From assembly GCA_900465685.1 (NCBI GenBank), contig UEGR01000013.1, positions 269,781 to 333,780 of the forward strand: a stretch of DNA of 64,000 nt, read 5' to 3'. The DNA is from Hyphomicrobiales bacterium. Its GTDB lineage: Bacteria; Pseudomonadota; Alphaproteobacteria; Rhizobiales; Rhizobiaceae. Below are positions 1 to 8,900 of this stretch, piece after piece. The translations under genes and the position numbers were made by a program. The first letter of the stretch is position 1. The number at the start of each line of letters is the position of its first letter. The notes below the pieces were generated by a model. That model saw nothing but the letters and a program-made list of their open reading frames with translations. It ran no database searches and was not told the DNA's origin.

Positions 1-2
1 AG

Positions 3-1313
3 GAAGTTGAAAAGAAGCCAGAGCCTGTGCCTGCAATTGTGGACAAGCGCTCAGCTGCCGAAAAGGAAGCAATCGCGAAAGATCCATCGAAGACCGACGA
101 AACGGTGGTGCTACCGGTCGAAAATGGTGCCGCCATTCTCGATAGCGACAAGGATGCCGATAATAGCGGTGGCAATCAGGCTCGCGAGCAACGTCGCAAG
201 CAGCGTGGTCAACAGCGTGAAGCCGAAGCCTCAGCGCCGCCCCCCGCAGACGACGCATCCGCTCAGGTTGCCATCCCCGAGCAGATCAAGGCCGATCTTC
301 CCAAGAAGATTGAAGCCAATCTGAAGGAAAAGGGAAAGCGTGTCGACGAAGCACCCGCTTTCGTTGTCCCGGAAACCACAAATATCGTGAACAACACCGT
401 TGTTAACAACACGGTCGTCAATAACACGACGGTCAACAATGTGACGAACAACGTCAGCAATGTGAAGGTGCTTGAGCAGGTCGATAACCGCGTTGTTATG
501 GATGTGGGCGACCGGATGTTCGTGCGCGGCGATGATCGCCCACGTCTGCGCCACAATGCCGAAGAAGCCTATTATGATGAGCTGCCACGCGGCCGCATGC
601 GCGAAACGATTGTGCGTCCCGGTGGCTACCGTGTGGTCACTGTTTATGACCGTTATGGTGATGTTGTGCAGCGCTCCCGTATCGACCGCGACGGCAATGA
701 ATATCTGATGGTCTATGCTCCCGACTATGAAGATACGCCGCGCGCCGCCATCGCCGATGTTGGTTACGATCTGCCACCAATGCGCCTCACGATCCCTGTC
801 AGCGATTACATCATCGACGTAACAGACGACCGTGATCGTGACTTCTATGACTTCCTGTCCATGCCACCTGTCGAGCGTGTTGAACGCGTCTACACGATTG
901 ATGAAGTGCGTCATTCGGCACGTCTGCGCGATAAGGTGCGTCGTATTGATCTGGACACAATCCACTTTGCGACCGGTAGCGCTGAAGTCTCGCTTTCACA
1001 GGCCAAGACGCTGCGCAAAGTGGCCGATGCCATGCAGAAAGTACTTGCCAAGGACCCCGGTGAAACTTTCTTCATTGAAGGTCATACGGATGCTGTCGGC
1101 TCTGATCGGTCGAACCTCGTTCTGTCCGACAAGCGCGCAGAGTCAGTCGCAAGCCTGCTGACGGAAGTCTATGATATTCCGGCTGAAAATCTCGTTACTC
1201 AGGGTTACGGCGAACGGTTCCTGAAGATCAAAACTGATGGACCGGAACAGGAAAACCGCCGTGTCACCATCCGTCGTGTAACGCCGTTGGTTCGCCCGGT
1301 AGCGCAGCGCTAA
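3..1313 (+). CDS. OmpA-family outer-membrane/peptidoglycan-associated protein (5' truncated by window edge)
   Basis: The reading frame is open from the left edge (codons in phase from base 3), so the true start lies outside the window; an internal GTG at 27 is not a convincing start. The C-terminal ~110 residues form an OmpA-like peptidoglycan-binding domain: a beta strand ending in FATGSAEVS, the FIEGHTDAVGS motif, LSDKRAESV, and GYGERF followed by ENRRVTIR. The middle carries an Asn/Val-rich tract built on a VNNT-like unit (nt ~385-465). The upstream part is charged and Ala/Pro-rich, as in long linkers. Likely role: anchoring the envelope to peptidoglycan. It is convergent with the rpiR-type gene across a strong hairpin. 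Confidence 0.85.
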   Translation, partial: EVEKKPEPVPAIVDKRSAAEKEAIAKDPSKTDETVVLPVENGAAILDSDKDADNSGGNQAREQRRKQRGQQREAEASAPPPADDASAQVAIPEQIKADLPKKIEANLKEKGKRVDEAPAFVVPETTNIVNNTVVNNTVVNNTTVNNVTNNVSNVKVLEQVDNRVVMDVGDRMFVRGDDRPRLRHNAEEAYYDELPRGRMRETIVRPGGYRVVTVYDRYGDVVQRSRIDRDGNEYLMVYAPDYEDTPRAAIADVGYDLPPMRLTIPVSDYIIDVTDDRDRDFYDFLSMPPVERVERVYTIDEVRHSARLRDKVRRIDLDTIHFATGSAEVSLSQAKTLRKVADAMQKVLAKDPGETFFIEGHTDAVGSDRSNLVLSDKRAESVASLLTEVYDIPAENLVTQGYGERFLKIKTDGPEQENRRVTIRRVTPLVRPVAQR

Positions 1314-1339
1314 CCACCGGTGGCGCATCACAAACAAAA

Positions 1340-1370
1340 GTTCAGGCCGCATGACAAATGCGGCCTGAAC
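1340..1370. terminator. Bidirectional terminator hairpin
   Basis: A perfect 13-bp stem (GTTCAGGCCGCAT / ATGCGGCCTGAAC) with a 5-nt loop lies in the 65-bp gap between the convergent OmpA-family and RpiR-family genes. There is no long T-run, but the position and stem strength suit termination of both transcripts. Confidence 0.75.
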
Positions 1371-1378
1371 CATAAAGA

Positions 1379-2242
1379 TCAGTCTCCCAGCACCTGTTTG
1401 TCGTCACCGTCGCGGGACCGGACAAGCTCCTCCTTGATCTGTCGGAGCACATGGGCAGAACGACTACGATCAGCATAGGCAACCATGTTTGCCAGAATAT
1501 CGATAGTCGCCAGATAGGCATAGCGGGTGGATGTGGGGCGAAAGATATTCTTGCCTTCATCAAGGTCGATTGTGATCACCAAGTCAGAAGCCTGTGCAAC
1601 GGGAGAGTTGCTCTGGGTTATCGCAATCGTGGGAATAGCGCGGGCGCGCAACAAGTTCATGCAATGCACCAGATCGCGGTCACGTCCCGTGATGGATGAA
1701 CCGATGACAACCGTTCCCGGTTGGGCGGCAGCGGAAAGCATATGGTTCATGCTGTGATCTGTTGAAGCATTGATGCGACATCCAAGGCGGAACAACCGGT
1801 TGTGGAGTTCGTTGGCGATCATGGCCGAGTTGCCGGTAGCACCAAAGGCCTGAATGAAATCAGCCCCACGCAGCAAGTGGGCGGCCCTTTCCATGGCAGC
1901 CAGATCGAGTTGACGGTGGAGTTGAAAAAGCGCGTTTTGTGCTTTGGTGATAATGTCTTCCGCTACTTCTTCTACCGTGCTGGTTTCCGTCTCCGGCATC
2001 AGATAGCGCAAGCCGACATAGGTGATTTTGGCAAGCTGCACCTTGAAGTCGGAATAACCCTGACAGCCGATCCGCCTGCAAAACCGCGTTACGGTCGGCG
2101 GCGATACGCCCGCTTTCTCAGCAAGCTCTCCTATGGAGGAGTTGACGACGAAATCGACATTTTCAAGCACAACAGCAGCGAGCTTTTTCTCAAGACCGGA
2201 AAGCCTGCCTTCCTTGTCCGACAATGCGTGAATGACGTCCAT
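1379..2242 (-). CDS. MurR/RpiR-family transcriptional regulator
   Basis: A 287-residue protein with an N-terminal RpiR-type HTH (residues ~1-80, with SIGELAEKAGVSPPTVTRFCRR) and a C-terminal SIS domain (~115-250, with GATGNSAMIAN and GSSITGRDRD). SIS domains bind phosphosugars or related metabolites. The ATG at 2242 was chosen because GGAG lies 5 nt upstream; a longer frame would need a TTG at 2290. The gene is divergent from the PLP enzyme gene at 2431. A 19-bp motif repeated in that gap and upstream of the mlrC-like gene is a likely operator, so this is probably the local regulator of the peptide/D-amino-acid island. The effector is unknown. Confidence 0.9.
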   Translation of the reverse strand: MDVIHALSDKEGRLSGLEKKLAAVVLENVDFVVNSSIGELAEKAGVSPPTVTRFCRRIGCQGYSDFKVQLAKITYVGLRYLMPETETSTVEEVAEDIITKAQNALFQLHRQLDLAAMERAAHLLRGADFIQAFGATGNSAMIANELHNRLFRLGCRINASTDHSMNHMLSAAAQPGTVVIGSSITGRDRDLVHCMNLLRARAIPTIAITQSNSPVAQASDLVITIDLDEGKNIFRPTSTRYAYLATIDILANMVAYADRSRSAHVLRQIKEELVRSRDGDDKQVLGD

Positions 2243-2369
2243 GGGATCTCCGGTCAGGTTGCAAACTGCGCTTTGCAGGTGATCTTCCAAGTTTATATTC
2301 TGAAAAATAATTACATAACTATGGAAATTTTCTGCGTTCTGATTAATGATTATCTCTCAATTGCGGTCA

Positions 2370-2388
2370 ATCAAGAAAATAATATACA
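2370..2388. promoter_or_regulatory. Candidate RpiR operator copy 1
   Basis: ATCAAGAAAATAATATACA lies 42 bp before the PLP-enzyme ATG in the divergent gap. It matches 17 of 19 positions with the copy at 3811-3829. A related element, TGAAAAATAATTACA, lies at 2301-2315 in the same gap. The motif carries TTACA/TATACA-type half-sites, as in other RpiR-family operators. Assignment to the adjacent regulator is inference. Confidence 0.45.
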
Positions 2389-2430
2389 CCGCCATCGAAA
2401 ATCGCGTCGCACATCCGAGAGAGGCACTCT

Positions 2431-3519
2431 ATGACGTTCCCCTGGCCAGAAGCAGGCACGCCACTTGAAAACATCCCCACCCCAATGCCGGTCATCGATG
2501 AAGATCGTATGACTGCAAACATTGCGCGCGCGCAGGCTTACTTCGACCAGCATGGGAAGGCTTTTCGTCCGCACATCAAGACGCATAAGATTCCGTCTGT
2601 CGCACAGCAACAGGTAGAAGCGGGAGCCAAAGGCATCAACTGCCAGAAGATCACGGAGGCGGAGGTTTTTGCCGAGGCCGGTTTCGATGACATCCTCATC
2701 ACCTATAATATTTTGGGTGCAGCGAAACTTGCGCGGCTGAAAGCGCTTAATGAGAAAATTGGTGGGTTGAAAGTGACAGTCGACAGCGACGTCACGATAG
2801 AAGGACTTGGTGAGACGTTTAATACCGAGCGGCCACTCGCCGTTCTGGTGGAATGTGATACGGGCGGCAAGCGTTGCGGTGTGCAGACGCCTGATGCTGC
2901 AGTGGCGCTGGCTGAATTGATCTCCGCGCAGCCGGGCTTACGTTTTGCCGGGATTCTAACTTATCCGGCGGCGGGTGGGGCAGATCGGGTCGAGAGTTTC
3001 ATCGTTGAGACAATGGCAAAGCTTGCCGCGAAAGGAATAGATTGTCCGATCCGTTCCAATGGCGGCTCACCGGACCTTTATTCCGCCCATCTTGTGCCAT
3101 CGGCGACCGAACACCGTGCCGGTACCTATGTCTACAACGACCGCAGCATGGTGCGGGCAGGGCATTGCACCCATGACGACCTTGCCATGCATATTCTAGC
3201 GACTGTGGTTTCGCGGCCTGCTCCGGGCAGGGCGGTTCTCGATTGCGGCTCCAAAGCCCTGACATCGGATCTTCTGGGCTTTGTGGATCACGGCGTCATC
3301 GAAGGGTTTGAAGGCGCACGGGTTGTCACCCTTTCGGAAGAACATGGTGTGGTTGATCTGACGGACTGCAAACAGGAATTTCCGCCGGTCGGAGCCGTTG
3401 TCTGTGTCATCCCGAACCACACATGTGTCGTCAGCAACCTTTTCGACCGCATGGTTTTTCATCGTAATGGCGTGGTGACTCGTGTTGAAAATGTTGCCGC
3501 GCGTGGCACCGTTTGGTGA
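2431..3519 (+). CDS. D-threonine aldolase / D-serine dehydratase-like PLP enzyme (DSD1/DTA family)
   Basis: A 362-residue fold-type III PLP enzyme. The N-terminal alanine-racemase-like barrel carries RPHIKTHK (residues 46-53), which includes the PLP lysine. The C-terminal D-serine-dehydratase-like domain ends with PNHTC (H330, C332), the His-x-Cys pair that binds the divalent metal in this family. Family members cleave D-threonine-type 3-hydroxy-D-amino acids or dehydrate D-serine; the substrate here is not known. The ATG has GAGAGG 6 nt upstream. A strong terminator follows at 3582. Its position between an RpiR regulator and an MlrC/peptide-import/RidA operon suggests processing of 3-hydroxy or D-amino acids released from imported peptides. 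Confidence 0.88.
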   Translation: MTFPWPEAGTPLENIPTPMPVIDEDRMTANIARAQAYFDQHGKAFRPHIKTHKIPSVAQQQVEAGAKGINCQKITEAEVFAEAGFDDILITYNILGAAKLARLKALNEKIGGLKVTVDSDVTIEGLGETFNTERPLAVLVECDTGGKRCGVQTPDAAVALAELISAQPGLRFAGILTYPAAGGADRVESFIVETMAKLAAKGIDCPIRSNGGSPDLYSAHLVPSATEHRAGTYVYNDRSMVRAGHCTHDDLAMHILATVVSRPAPGRAVLDCGSKALTSDLLGFVDHGVIEGFEGARVVTLSEEHGVVDLTDCKQEFPPVGAVVCVIPNHTCVVSNLFDRMVFHRNGVVTRVENVAARGTVW

Positions 3520-3581
3520 GTTACGTGTTGTTCGTGGCGTGAATTGACAGCACACTCCAAAAATTATGAACAGAACTTATG

Positions 3582-3612
3582 AAAAAAGAGCCGGATTTTC
3601 CGGCTCTTTTTT
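3582..3612 (+). terminator. Rho-independent terminator after the PLP-enzyme gene
   Basis: A 14-bp perfect stem (AAAAAAGAGCCGGA / TCCGGCTCTTTTTT) with a TTT loop and a terminal T6 run. The A-tract on the other side makes it potentially bidirectional. Confidence 0.9.
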
Positions 3613-4042
3613 CATCTGATAAGTAAAGTTATCCCGTTCGACACGATGTTCCTGGAGCCAAAGGCCTTGAATGAACGTGGATTTTCGACTTGTCTTTGCT
3701 GAGAGATATCTACGGCATCGTGAAAATCAATTTCACAAATTTTCATTCATCAGCCTGATGATGGGGCTGGATCGCGATATCCGGTTGACACAGCCAATAT
3801 TCGACGCATTATCAAGAAAATAAATTACAGAAAATAATCAAAGGGCGAACACAAGGCGGAGACCATTTTCATAGACCGATTTCAATTGTTGTGCCGGCAG
3901 GGTCGCCGGACTGCGTGAACTGCTCCTTGTGTGCAGGACATGGAGACACTCTTGAAGCCAGCGCGCGTGATCGTGAGATCGTGTGCGTGTTCATTTCCCA
4001 ATAATACGTCCCTTGCTGAACCCGTGCACCTGGAACCAACAC
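3613..4042. other. 430-bp gene-poor, AT-rich region upstream of the mlrC-like operon
   Basis: No convincing gene was found here. The region holds a 15-bp element TGAAAATCAATTTCA (3721-3735, symmetric TGAAA/TTTCA ends) and the 19-bp motif copy at 3811-3829, so it probably contains the promoter/operator of the MlrC-Dpp operon. A 50-codon open frame at 3671-3823 overlaps these elements and is not called. Confidence 0.5.
3811..3829. promoter_or_regulatory. Candidate RpiR operator copy 2
   Basis: ATCAAGAAAATAAATTACA matches the 2370-2388 copy at 17 of 19 positions, including an identical first 13 bases. It lies ~214 bp upstream of the chosen mlrC-like start. Two near-identical copies in the only two promoter-sized gaps of this island favour a shared regulator, probably the RpiR protein at 1379-2242. 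Confidence 0.45.
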
Positions 4043-5521
4043 ATGCGCATATTCACAGCCTCGATGGCTACGGAAACGAATACATTTTCCCCCGTTCCAA
4101 CGGACATGGATGCATTCAAGGCTGCCTTTTATGCCGGGCCGGGTGAGCACCCGGAAACACCGACTTTGTGTTCATCGGTTGTGCCTATCTTGCGGCGTCG
4201 CGGCAAAGCCGAAGGTTTCACGGTTATCGAAGGCACGTCCTGCTGGGCTGAACCTGCCGGGCTCATTCAACGCCAGACCTATGAGACGCTGCGTGATACA
4301 ATTCTGGCAGAGCTGGAAGCAGCACTGCCTGTGGATGCTGTCGTTCTGGGGTTGCATGGTGCGATGGTGGCGCAGGGCTACGATGATCCGGAAGGGGATT
4401 TTCTGGAACGAGTGCGCGCAATCGTCGGTTCCGATATTCTGGTCGCTGCCGAATTCGATCCGCACAGTCACCTGACTGCAAAGCGTGTGGCCAATCTCGA
4501 CATCATGGCAACGTTTCTTGAGTTTCCGCATACGGATTTCGAAGAGCGTGGAGAACATGTCGTCGATCTGGCTCTCAGGACGCTGCGCGGCGAGATCAAG
4601 CCGGTCATTTCGACCTTCGACTGCCGCATGATCACTATCTACCCCACCAATCGTGAACCGATGCGTTCCTATGTAGATCGGCTTGTGGCCATGCAAGGGA
4701 AGAACGGCATTCTGTCCGTTTCCGTGATCCATGGTTTCATGGCCGGTGATGCGCCGGAGATGGGGACGCGGATCGTGGTCGTTACCGATCATGACAAAGC
4801 CAAAGGCGACCAGCTTGCACGCGAGCTGGGTCATGAACTGTACCGTTTGCGCAAACTCACCGCCATGGAGATGTTCGATACAGAAACGGGTCTCGACCGT
4901 GTGCTGGACGTACGCGCCAGCGATCCAGCGCGTCCTGTTGTGATCTCCGATATCTGGGACAATCCGGGCGGCGGCGTCGCAGGAGACGCAACCTATATTT
5001 TGCGCCGCATGTTTGAGCGCAAGCTCGACAATTTCGCTGTGGCCACCATCTGGGATCCCGTTGCCGTCGCCTTTTGTCATGCTGCAGGCGAGGGAGCCGA
5101 GCTTGAGATCCGCGTCGGTGGCAAATCTTCATGGCAGGGCGGGGAACCGCTGGATTTGCGCGTGACCATACAAAAGGTGGCGGATGCAGGCTGGCAGAGT
5201 TTCCGCAACAGTCGGGTCAATCTTGGGCGCGTCACGGTGATCCGTCCCGTTGGAACACAGATCGATATCATTTTGATTACCAGCCGGTCCCAAACCTATG
5301 AGCCGGATATCTTCACGAACCTTGGTATCGACTTTGCCAACAAGGATTTCCTTGTCGTCAAGTCAACGAACCACTTCCAGGCCGGGTTTCAGCCGATTGC
5401 ATCGGAGATCGTTTATATCGCCGCGCCGACTTCATATCCAACCAATCCGGCAGTCACACCATACAGGAAAGCAAGTCTGGAACTCTGGCCACGGGTCGCC
5501 GATCCGCTGGGGCTGGACTAA
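4043..5521 (+). CDS. M81-family metallopeptidase (MlrC-like)
   Basis: A 492-residue protein of the MlrC family (type member: microcystinase C, a zinc peptidase acting on linearised microcystin and its tetrapeptide). The start at 4043 places the family-typical MRIFTAS-MATETNTFSP at the N-terminus; 20 extra upstream codons read in the same frame are not family-like. Predicted metal ligands are in AAEFDPHSHLT (Asp-x-His) and EFPHTDFEERG. A C-terminal MlrC_C domain (~300-490) contains the GGGVAGDATY loop. It heads an operon with a complete peptide importer, so an amidohydrolase/peptidase role on an imported modified peptide or lactam is likely; microcystin itself is not implied. Confidence 0.9.
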   Translation: MRIFTASMATETNTFSPVPTDMDAFKAAFYAGPGEHPETPTLCSSVVPILRRRGKAEGFTVIEGTSCWAEPAGLIQRQTYETLRDTILAELEAALPVDAVVLGLHGAMVAQGYDDPEGDFLERVRAIVGSDILVAAEFDPHSHLTAKRVANLDIMATFLEFPHTDFEERGEHVVDLALRTLRGEIKPVISTFDCRMITIYPTNREPMRSYVDRLVAMQGKNGILSVSVIHGFMAGDAPEMGTRIVVVTDHDKAKGDQLARELGHELYRLRKLTAMEMFDTETGLDRVLDVRASDPARPVVISDIWDNPGGGVAGDATYILRRMFERKLDNFAVATIWDPVAVAFCHAAGEGAELEIRVGGKSSWQGGEPLDLRVTIQKVADAGWQSFRNSRVNLGRVTVIRPVGTQIDIILITSRSQTYEPDIFTNLGIDFANKDFLVVKSTNHFQAGFQPIASEIVYIAAPTSYPTNPAVTPYRKASLELWPRVADPLGLD

Positions 5522-5567
5522 CAACAGCGAACCATCAATCAGTTCAATTATAAAAAGGGGAGTTACA

Positions 5568-7082
5568 ATGAAGAAACGTTTCCTGCTTGCGGCCACCGCA
5601 GCACTTCTATGTTCAAGCGCGATGGCTTTCGCGCAATCGTCAGATGGCATTCTGACCATCGCGACCATTGGCGAGCCGCCAACGCTGGATGCGATGCAGA
5701 CTCCAACTGATATCGTTTTGACGATTGATCAGCATATCTTTGAGACGCTTTACACCTATGATGAACAGTGGAAATCGGTTCCATTGCTCGCCGCCGGTAT
5801 GCCTAAAATCTCTGAAGATGGTTTGACTTACCGGATTGCGCTGAGAGAAGGGGTGAAGTTCCACGACGGCAGCGACTTTGACTCCAAGGACGTCGTTGCA
5901 TCCTTGAAGCGATGGATGGAAATCAATTCCAAGGGCAAGCAGGTTGCCGGCATCGTGGACAGCCTGGCTGAAGACGGCGACCATGCCGTCATCATCAAGC
6001 TGAAGTCGCGTTATGCGCCGCTTCTCGCTACGCTCTCGCAGGCGTCGATTATTATCCCGTCGGAGACAATCGCCGATACGCTGACGAAGTTCGTCGGCAC
6101 CGGTCCCTACGCGCTCAAGGAACGCAAGCCGGATCAGTACACGCAGCTCGTGCGCTTCGATGATTATAAATCCCCGGAAGGCGAGCCAAGCAACTATGCA
6201 GGTAAGCGCGAGGCCATTGCAAAGGAACTGCGCTTTGTGCCTGTTCCCGATGCGAATACACGCGTTGAAGGGCTGATTTCCGGTCAGTTTGATTTCGCAG
6301 ATTCGCTTCCTGTCAGCGCCTATGAGCGCGTTGAGACAAGCGGCAAGGCGAAGCCGGTCATCTTCAAGAACTCCGGCTGGGCCTCCATGAATATCAACAT
6401 GAAGGAAGGCGCGCTCGTCAAAAAGGAACTGCGTCAGGCGGTTCAGGCTGCACTCAACGCGTCCGACATGATGCTCGCAGCCTTTTCCGATGACCGCTTC
6501 TACAGCGTCGATGGTTCGATTTTCCCAGAAGGTTCGTTCTGGCACACTGAAGCAGGCGTCGCCCGTTATGGCGAAGGTGATCCGGAAACAGCAGCCAAGC
6601 TCCTGAAGGAGGCCGGATATGACGGCACGCCGATCCGGCTCTTGACCAGCCGTCAATATGAGTTCCATTACAAGATTGGTGAGGTGGCGAAAGCCTATCT
6701 TGAGGCAGCCGGTTTCAAGGTGGATATGCAGGTTGTCGATTGGGCTACGTTGACGACACGCCGTGCGGACCCGAAGCAGTGGGACATCTTCATCACCCAT
6801 TCGAATTTCCCTGGCGATCCGACGACCATCAACACTATCACGGATAGCTATCCGGGCTGGTACGTGTCGGACCAGAAAGCCAAGGCTGTCGCTACCTATA
6901 TGGATGCGACGAGCGATGAAGCAAAGCAGAAGGCGTGGGAAGGCATCCAGACCGTCATCTATGATGACGCGCCGCTCTATAAGGTCGGTAATTTCAATGC
7001 GCTTTCCGGCGTTGCGGATGGGGTTTCGGGTTATACGCCAACCTACTGGCCGCATTTCTGGAATGTAGCCCCGAAGAAGTGA
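5568..7082 (+). CDS. Peptide/nickel-type ABC transporter substrate-binding protein (family 5)
   Basis: A 504-residue periplasmic protein. The ATG at 5568 is preceded by AAAAGGGGAG and starts a clear Sec signal peptide (MKKRFLLAATAALL...AMAFAQS), so the longer upstream in-frame sequence is non-coding. Family features include an early TIGEPPTLD motif, FHDGSDFDSKDVVASLKRW (SBP_bac_5 signature region) and the late GWYVSDQ loop. It delivers peptides or similar ligands to the DppB/DppC-type permeases encoded directly downstream. Only 8 nt separate its stop from the next start. Confidence 0.92.
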   Translation: MKKRFLLAATAALLCSSAMAFAQSSDGILTIATIGEPPTLDAMQTPTDIVLTIDQHIFETLYTYDEQWKSVPLLAAGMPKISEDGLTYRIALREGVKFHDGSDFDSKDVVASLKRWMEINSKGKQVAGIVDSLAEDGDHAVIIKLKSRYAPLLATLSQASIIIPSETIADTLTKFVGTGPYALKERKPDQYTQLVRFDDYKSPEGEPSNYAGKREAIAKELRFVPVPDANTRVEGLISGQFDFADSLPVSAYERVETSGKAKPVIFKNSGWASMNINMKEGALVKKELRQAVQAALNASDMMLAAFSDDRFYSVDGSIFPEGSFWHTEAGVARYGEGDPETAAKLLKEAGYDGTPIRLLTSRQYEFHYKIGEVAKAYLEAAGFKVDMQVVDWATLTTRRADPKQWDIFITHSNFPGDPTTINTITDSYPGWYVSDQKAKAVATYMDATSDEAKQKAWEGIQTVIYDDAPLYKVGNFNALSGVADGVSGYTPTYWPHFWNVAPKK

Positions 7083-7090
7083 GGCAAACC

Positions 7091-8041
7091 ATGTCGAGGA
7101 TCGTCCGGGCACTGTTGCACCGTTTGATAGGCATGGCCGTCGTGCTTGCCCTTGTTGTGACAGTTGTATTCGTCATTGTCCGGGTCACGCCCGGCGATCC
7201 TGCTGCCGTTATGCTGGGGTCTGATGCGACCCCGCAGGACATCGCAGATTTGAGAGCACGGATGGGGCTGGATGCGCCCCTTCTGGTGCAATATGGCCAG
7301 TTCGTGCTGGGCATATTCCAGGGCGATCTAGGTCAGTCCATTTTTCTCAATCAGCCCGTGACGCAGGCCCTTGCTTCGCGTGCCGAGCCCACATTCTTCC
7401 TCACGTTGTTTTCGATACTGATTGCAGTACTGATTGCCTTGCCCGTTGGGGTTTTCTCTGCAGTTAAACGAGGCACCTTCTTTGACCAGACTGTGGTGGT
7501 GCTCACCATGGTAGCAGCGAGTGTACCCAGTTTCTGGCTGGGCCTCCTCCTCATTCAGATTTTTGCCGTGCAATATGGCTGGTTTCCGGCGTCAGGTTAT
7601 GGCGGTCCGGATACGAGCTTTCTGGAACGATTACATCACCTGATTTTGCCTGCTGTGGCGCTTGGGGTTGTTAATTCCGCACTGATTACCCGCTTCACAC
7701 GCGCTGCCATGCTTGATGTGTTGGGGGATGATTATGTGCGCACGGCCCGCGCAAAAGGCGCCAGTGAACGCCGCGTGATCCTCAAGCACGCGTTCAAAAA
7801 TGCGCTTGTGCCTATCATCACCGTCATCGGCCTTTCCATTGCAATGCTGGTCGCTGGCGCAGTCGTGACGGAGACAGTGTTCGGCCTGCCCGGCATTGGC
7901 AATCTGGTGGTGTCGGCGGTTTTGCGCCGCGACTATCCGGTTATCCAAGGCACGCTGCTTGTCGTCGCCGCCATCTATGTCCTGATCAATTTTGTGGTCG
8001 ACATGCTCTATATTCTTGTAGATCCGAGGGTACGCCTGTGA
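7091..8041 (+). CDS. Dipeptide-type ABC transporter permease (DppB-like)
   Basis: A 316-residue inner-membrane permease with about six transmembrane helices. It contains the DppB-type N-terminal region with RVTPGDPAAVMLG, and the EAA-type cytoplasmic loop DDYVRTARAKGASERRVILKHAFKNAL that contacts the ATPase. The ATG at 7091 has GAGG 6 nt upstream and is preferred over a GTG at 7079 that overlaps the previous stop. It partners with the DppC-like permease at 8038, whose start overlaps this gene by 4 nt. Confidence 0.92.
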   Translation: MSRIVRALLHRLIGMAVVLALVVTVVFVIVRVTPGDPAAVMLGSDATPQDIADLRARMGLDAPLLVQYGQFVLGIFQGDLGQSIFLNQPVTQALASRAEPTFFLTLFSILIAVLIALPVGVFSAVKRGTFFDQTVVVLTMVAASVPSFWLGLLLIQIFAVQYGWFPASGYGGPDTSFLERLHHLILPAVALGVVNSALITRFTRAAMLDVLGDDYVRTARAKGASERRVILKHAFKNALVPIITVIGLSIAMLVAGAVVTETVFGLPGIGNLVVSAVLRRDYPVIQGTLLVVAAIYVLINFVVDMLYILVDPRVRL

Positions 8042-8898
8042 CGCTCGCTTCCATTTCCTTGCCCTTTGCATCGAGTTTGCGTCGTCTATTTGGCAACCGT
8101 GCAATCATGCTCGGCTCAATCATTCTGCTTATCGTGGTGCTGGCAGCGATCCTTGCGCCATGGGTTGCGCCTTATGCCCCCAACAAACTGTCGATCGTCA
8201 ACAAACTGCACGGACCGTCCTGGAAGCATCTATTCGGCACTGACGAATTCGGGCGTGATATCTTCTCGCGTGCCATTTATGCGGGGCGCATTTCGCTGCT
8301 CGTCAGCCTCGGTGTGGTTGTGATCTCAACCGTGCTGGGCGTCATACTGGGTGTCACAGCCGGATATTTCCGCAAGCTGGATACGCCTATCTCCAGACTG
8401 CTCGACGCAATGATGTCCTTTCCAGATATTCTACTGGCGATTGCGCTTGTTGCAGCACTTGGTCCTTCGTTGATGACCGTTATCATCGCGCTTGGGATCA
8501 CCTATGCGCCGCGTCTGGCGCGTATCGTGCGCGGCTCTACTCTCGTGATCCGGGAGATGCCCTATATCGAGGCCGCGATTTCGCTTGGGCTTCCCACCTG
8601 GCAGATATTGTTGCGTCACGTGCTGCTCAATCTGGCCTCCCCCATTCTCGTGCAGGCAACATTCGTTTTCGCATCAGCAATGCTGGCAGAGGCAAGCCTG
8701 TCGTTCCTGGGAGTTGGCGTTTCGGCGGACATGCCGACCTGGGGAACCATGTTGGCGTCGGGGCGGGAATATATGAACAACGCGCCCTGGCTCATGCTGT
8801 TCCCCGGCCTTGCCATCGTCTTTTCCGTCCTCTCGCTGCAACTTGTTGGCGACGGCTTGCGCGATCTCGTCGATCCGCGACTCGCGAAGGAGAGCTGA
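8038..8898 (+). CDS. Dipeptide-type ABC transporter permease (DppC-like)
   Basis: A 286-residue permease starting with GTG inside the GTGA overlap with the dppB-like gene. It has the OppC/DppC N-terminal segment with LFGTDEFGRDIFSR, several transmembrane helices and the EAA loop (EMPYIEAAISLGLPTWQILLRHVL). It forms the heterodimeric channel with the preceding permease. The next gene follows after 2 nt, so translation is probably coupled. Confidence 0.92.
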   Translation: MTLASISLPFASSLRRLFGNRAIMLGSIILLIVVLAAILAPWVAPYAPNKLSIVNKLHGPSWKHLFGTDEFGRDIFSRAIYAGRISLLVSLGVVVISTVLGVILGVTAGYFRKLDTPISRLLDAMMSFPDILLAIALVAALGPSLMTVIIALGITYAPRLARIVRGSTLVIREMPYIEAAISLGLPTWQILLRHVLLNLASPILVQATFVFASAMLAEASLSFLGVGVSADMPTWGTMLASGREYMNNAPWLMLFPGLAIVFSVLSLQLVGDGLRDLVDPRLAKES

Positions 8899-8900
8899 TC

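Noticed and set aside
3671..3823. 50-codon plus-strand frame in the gap before the mlrC-like gene
   Set aside because: Weak ribosome site, no family resemblance, and it overlaps the symmetric/repeated elements that look regulatory.
5640..7112. 490-codon open frame antisense to the peptide-binding-protein gene
   Set aside because: It is fully opposite a well-supported gene with a signal peptide and family motifs. The antisense product has Arg/Ile-rich, non-family composition, as expected from codon bias on the other strand.
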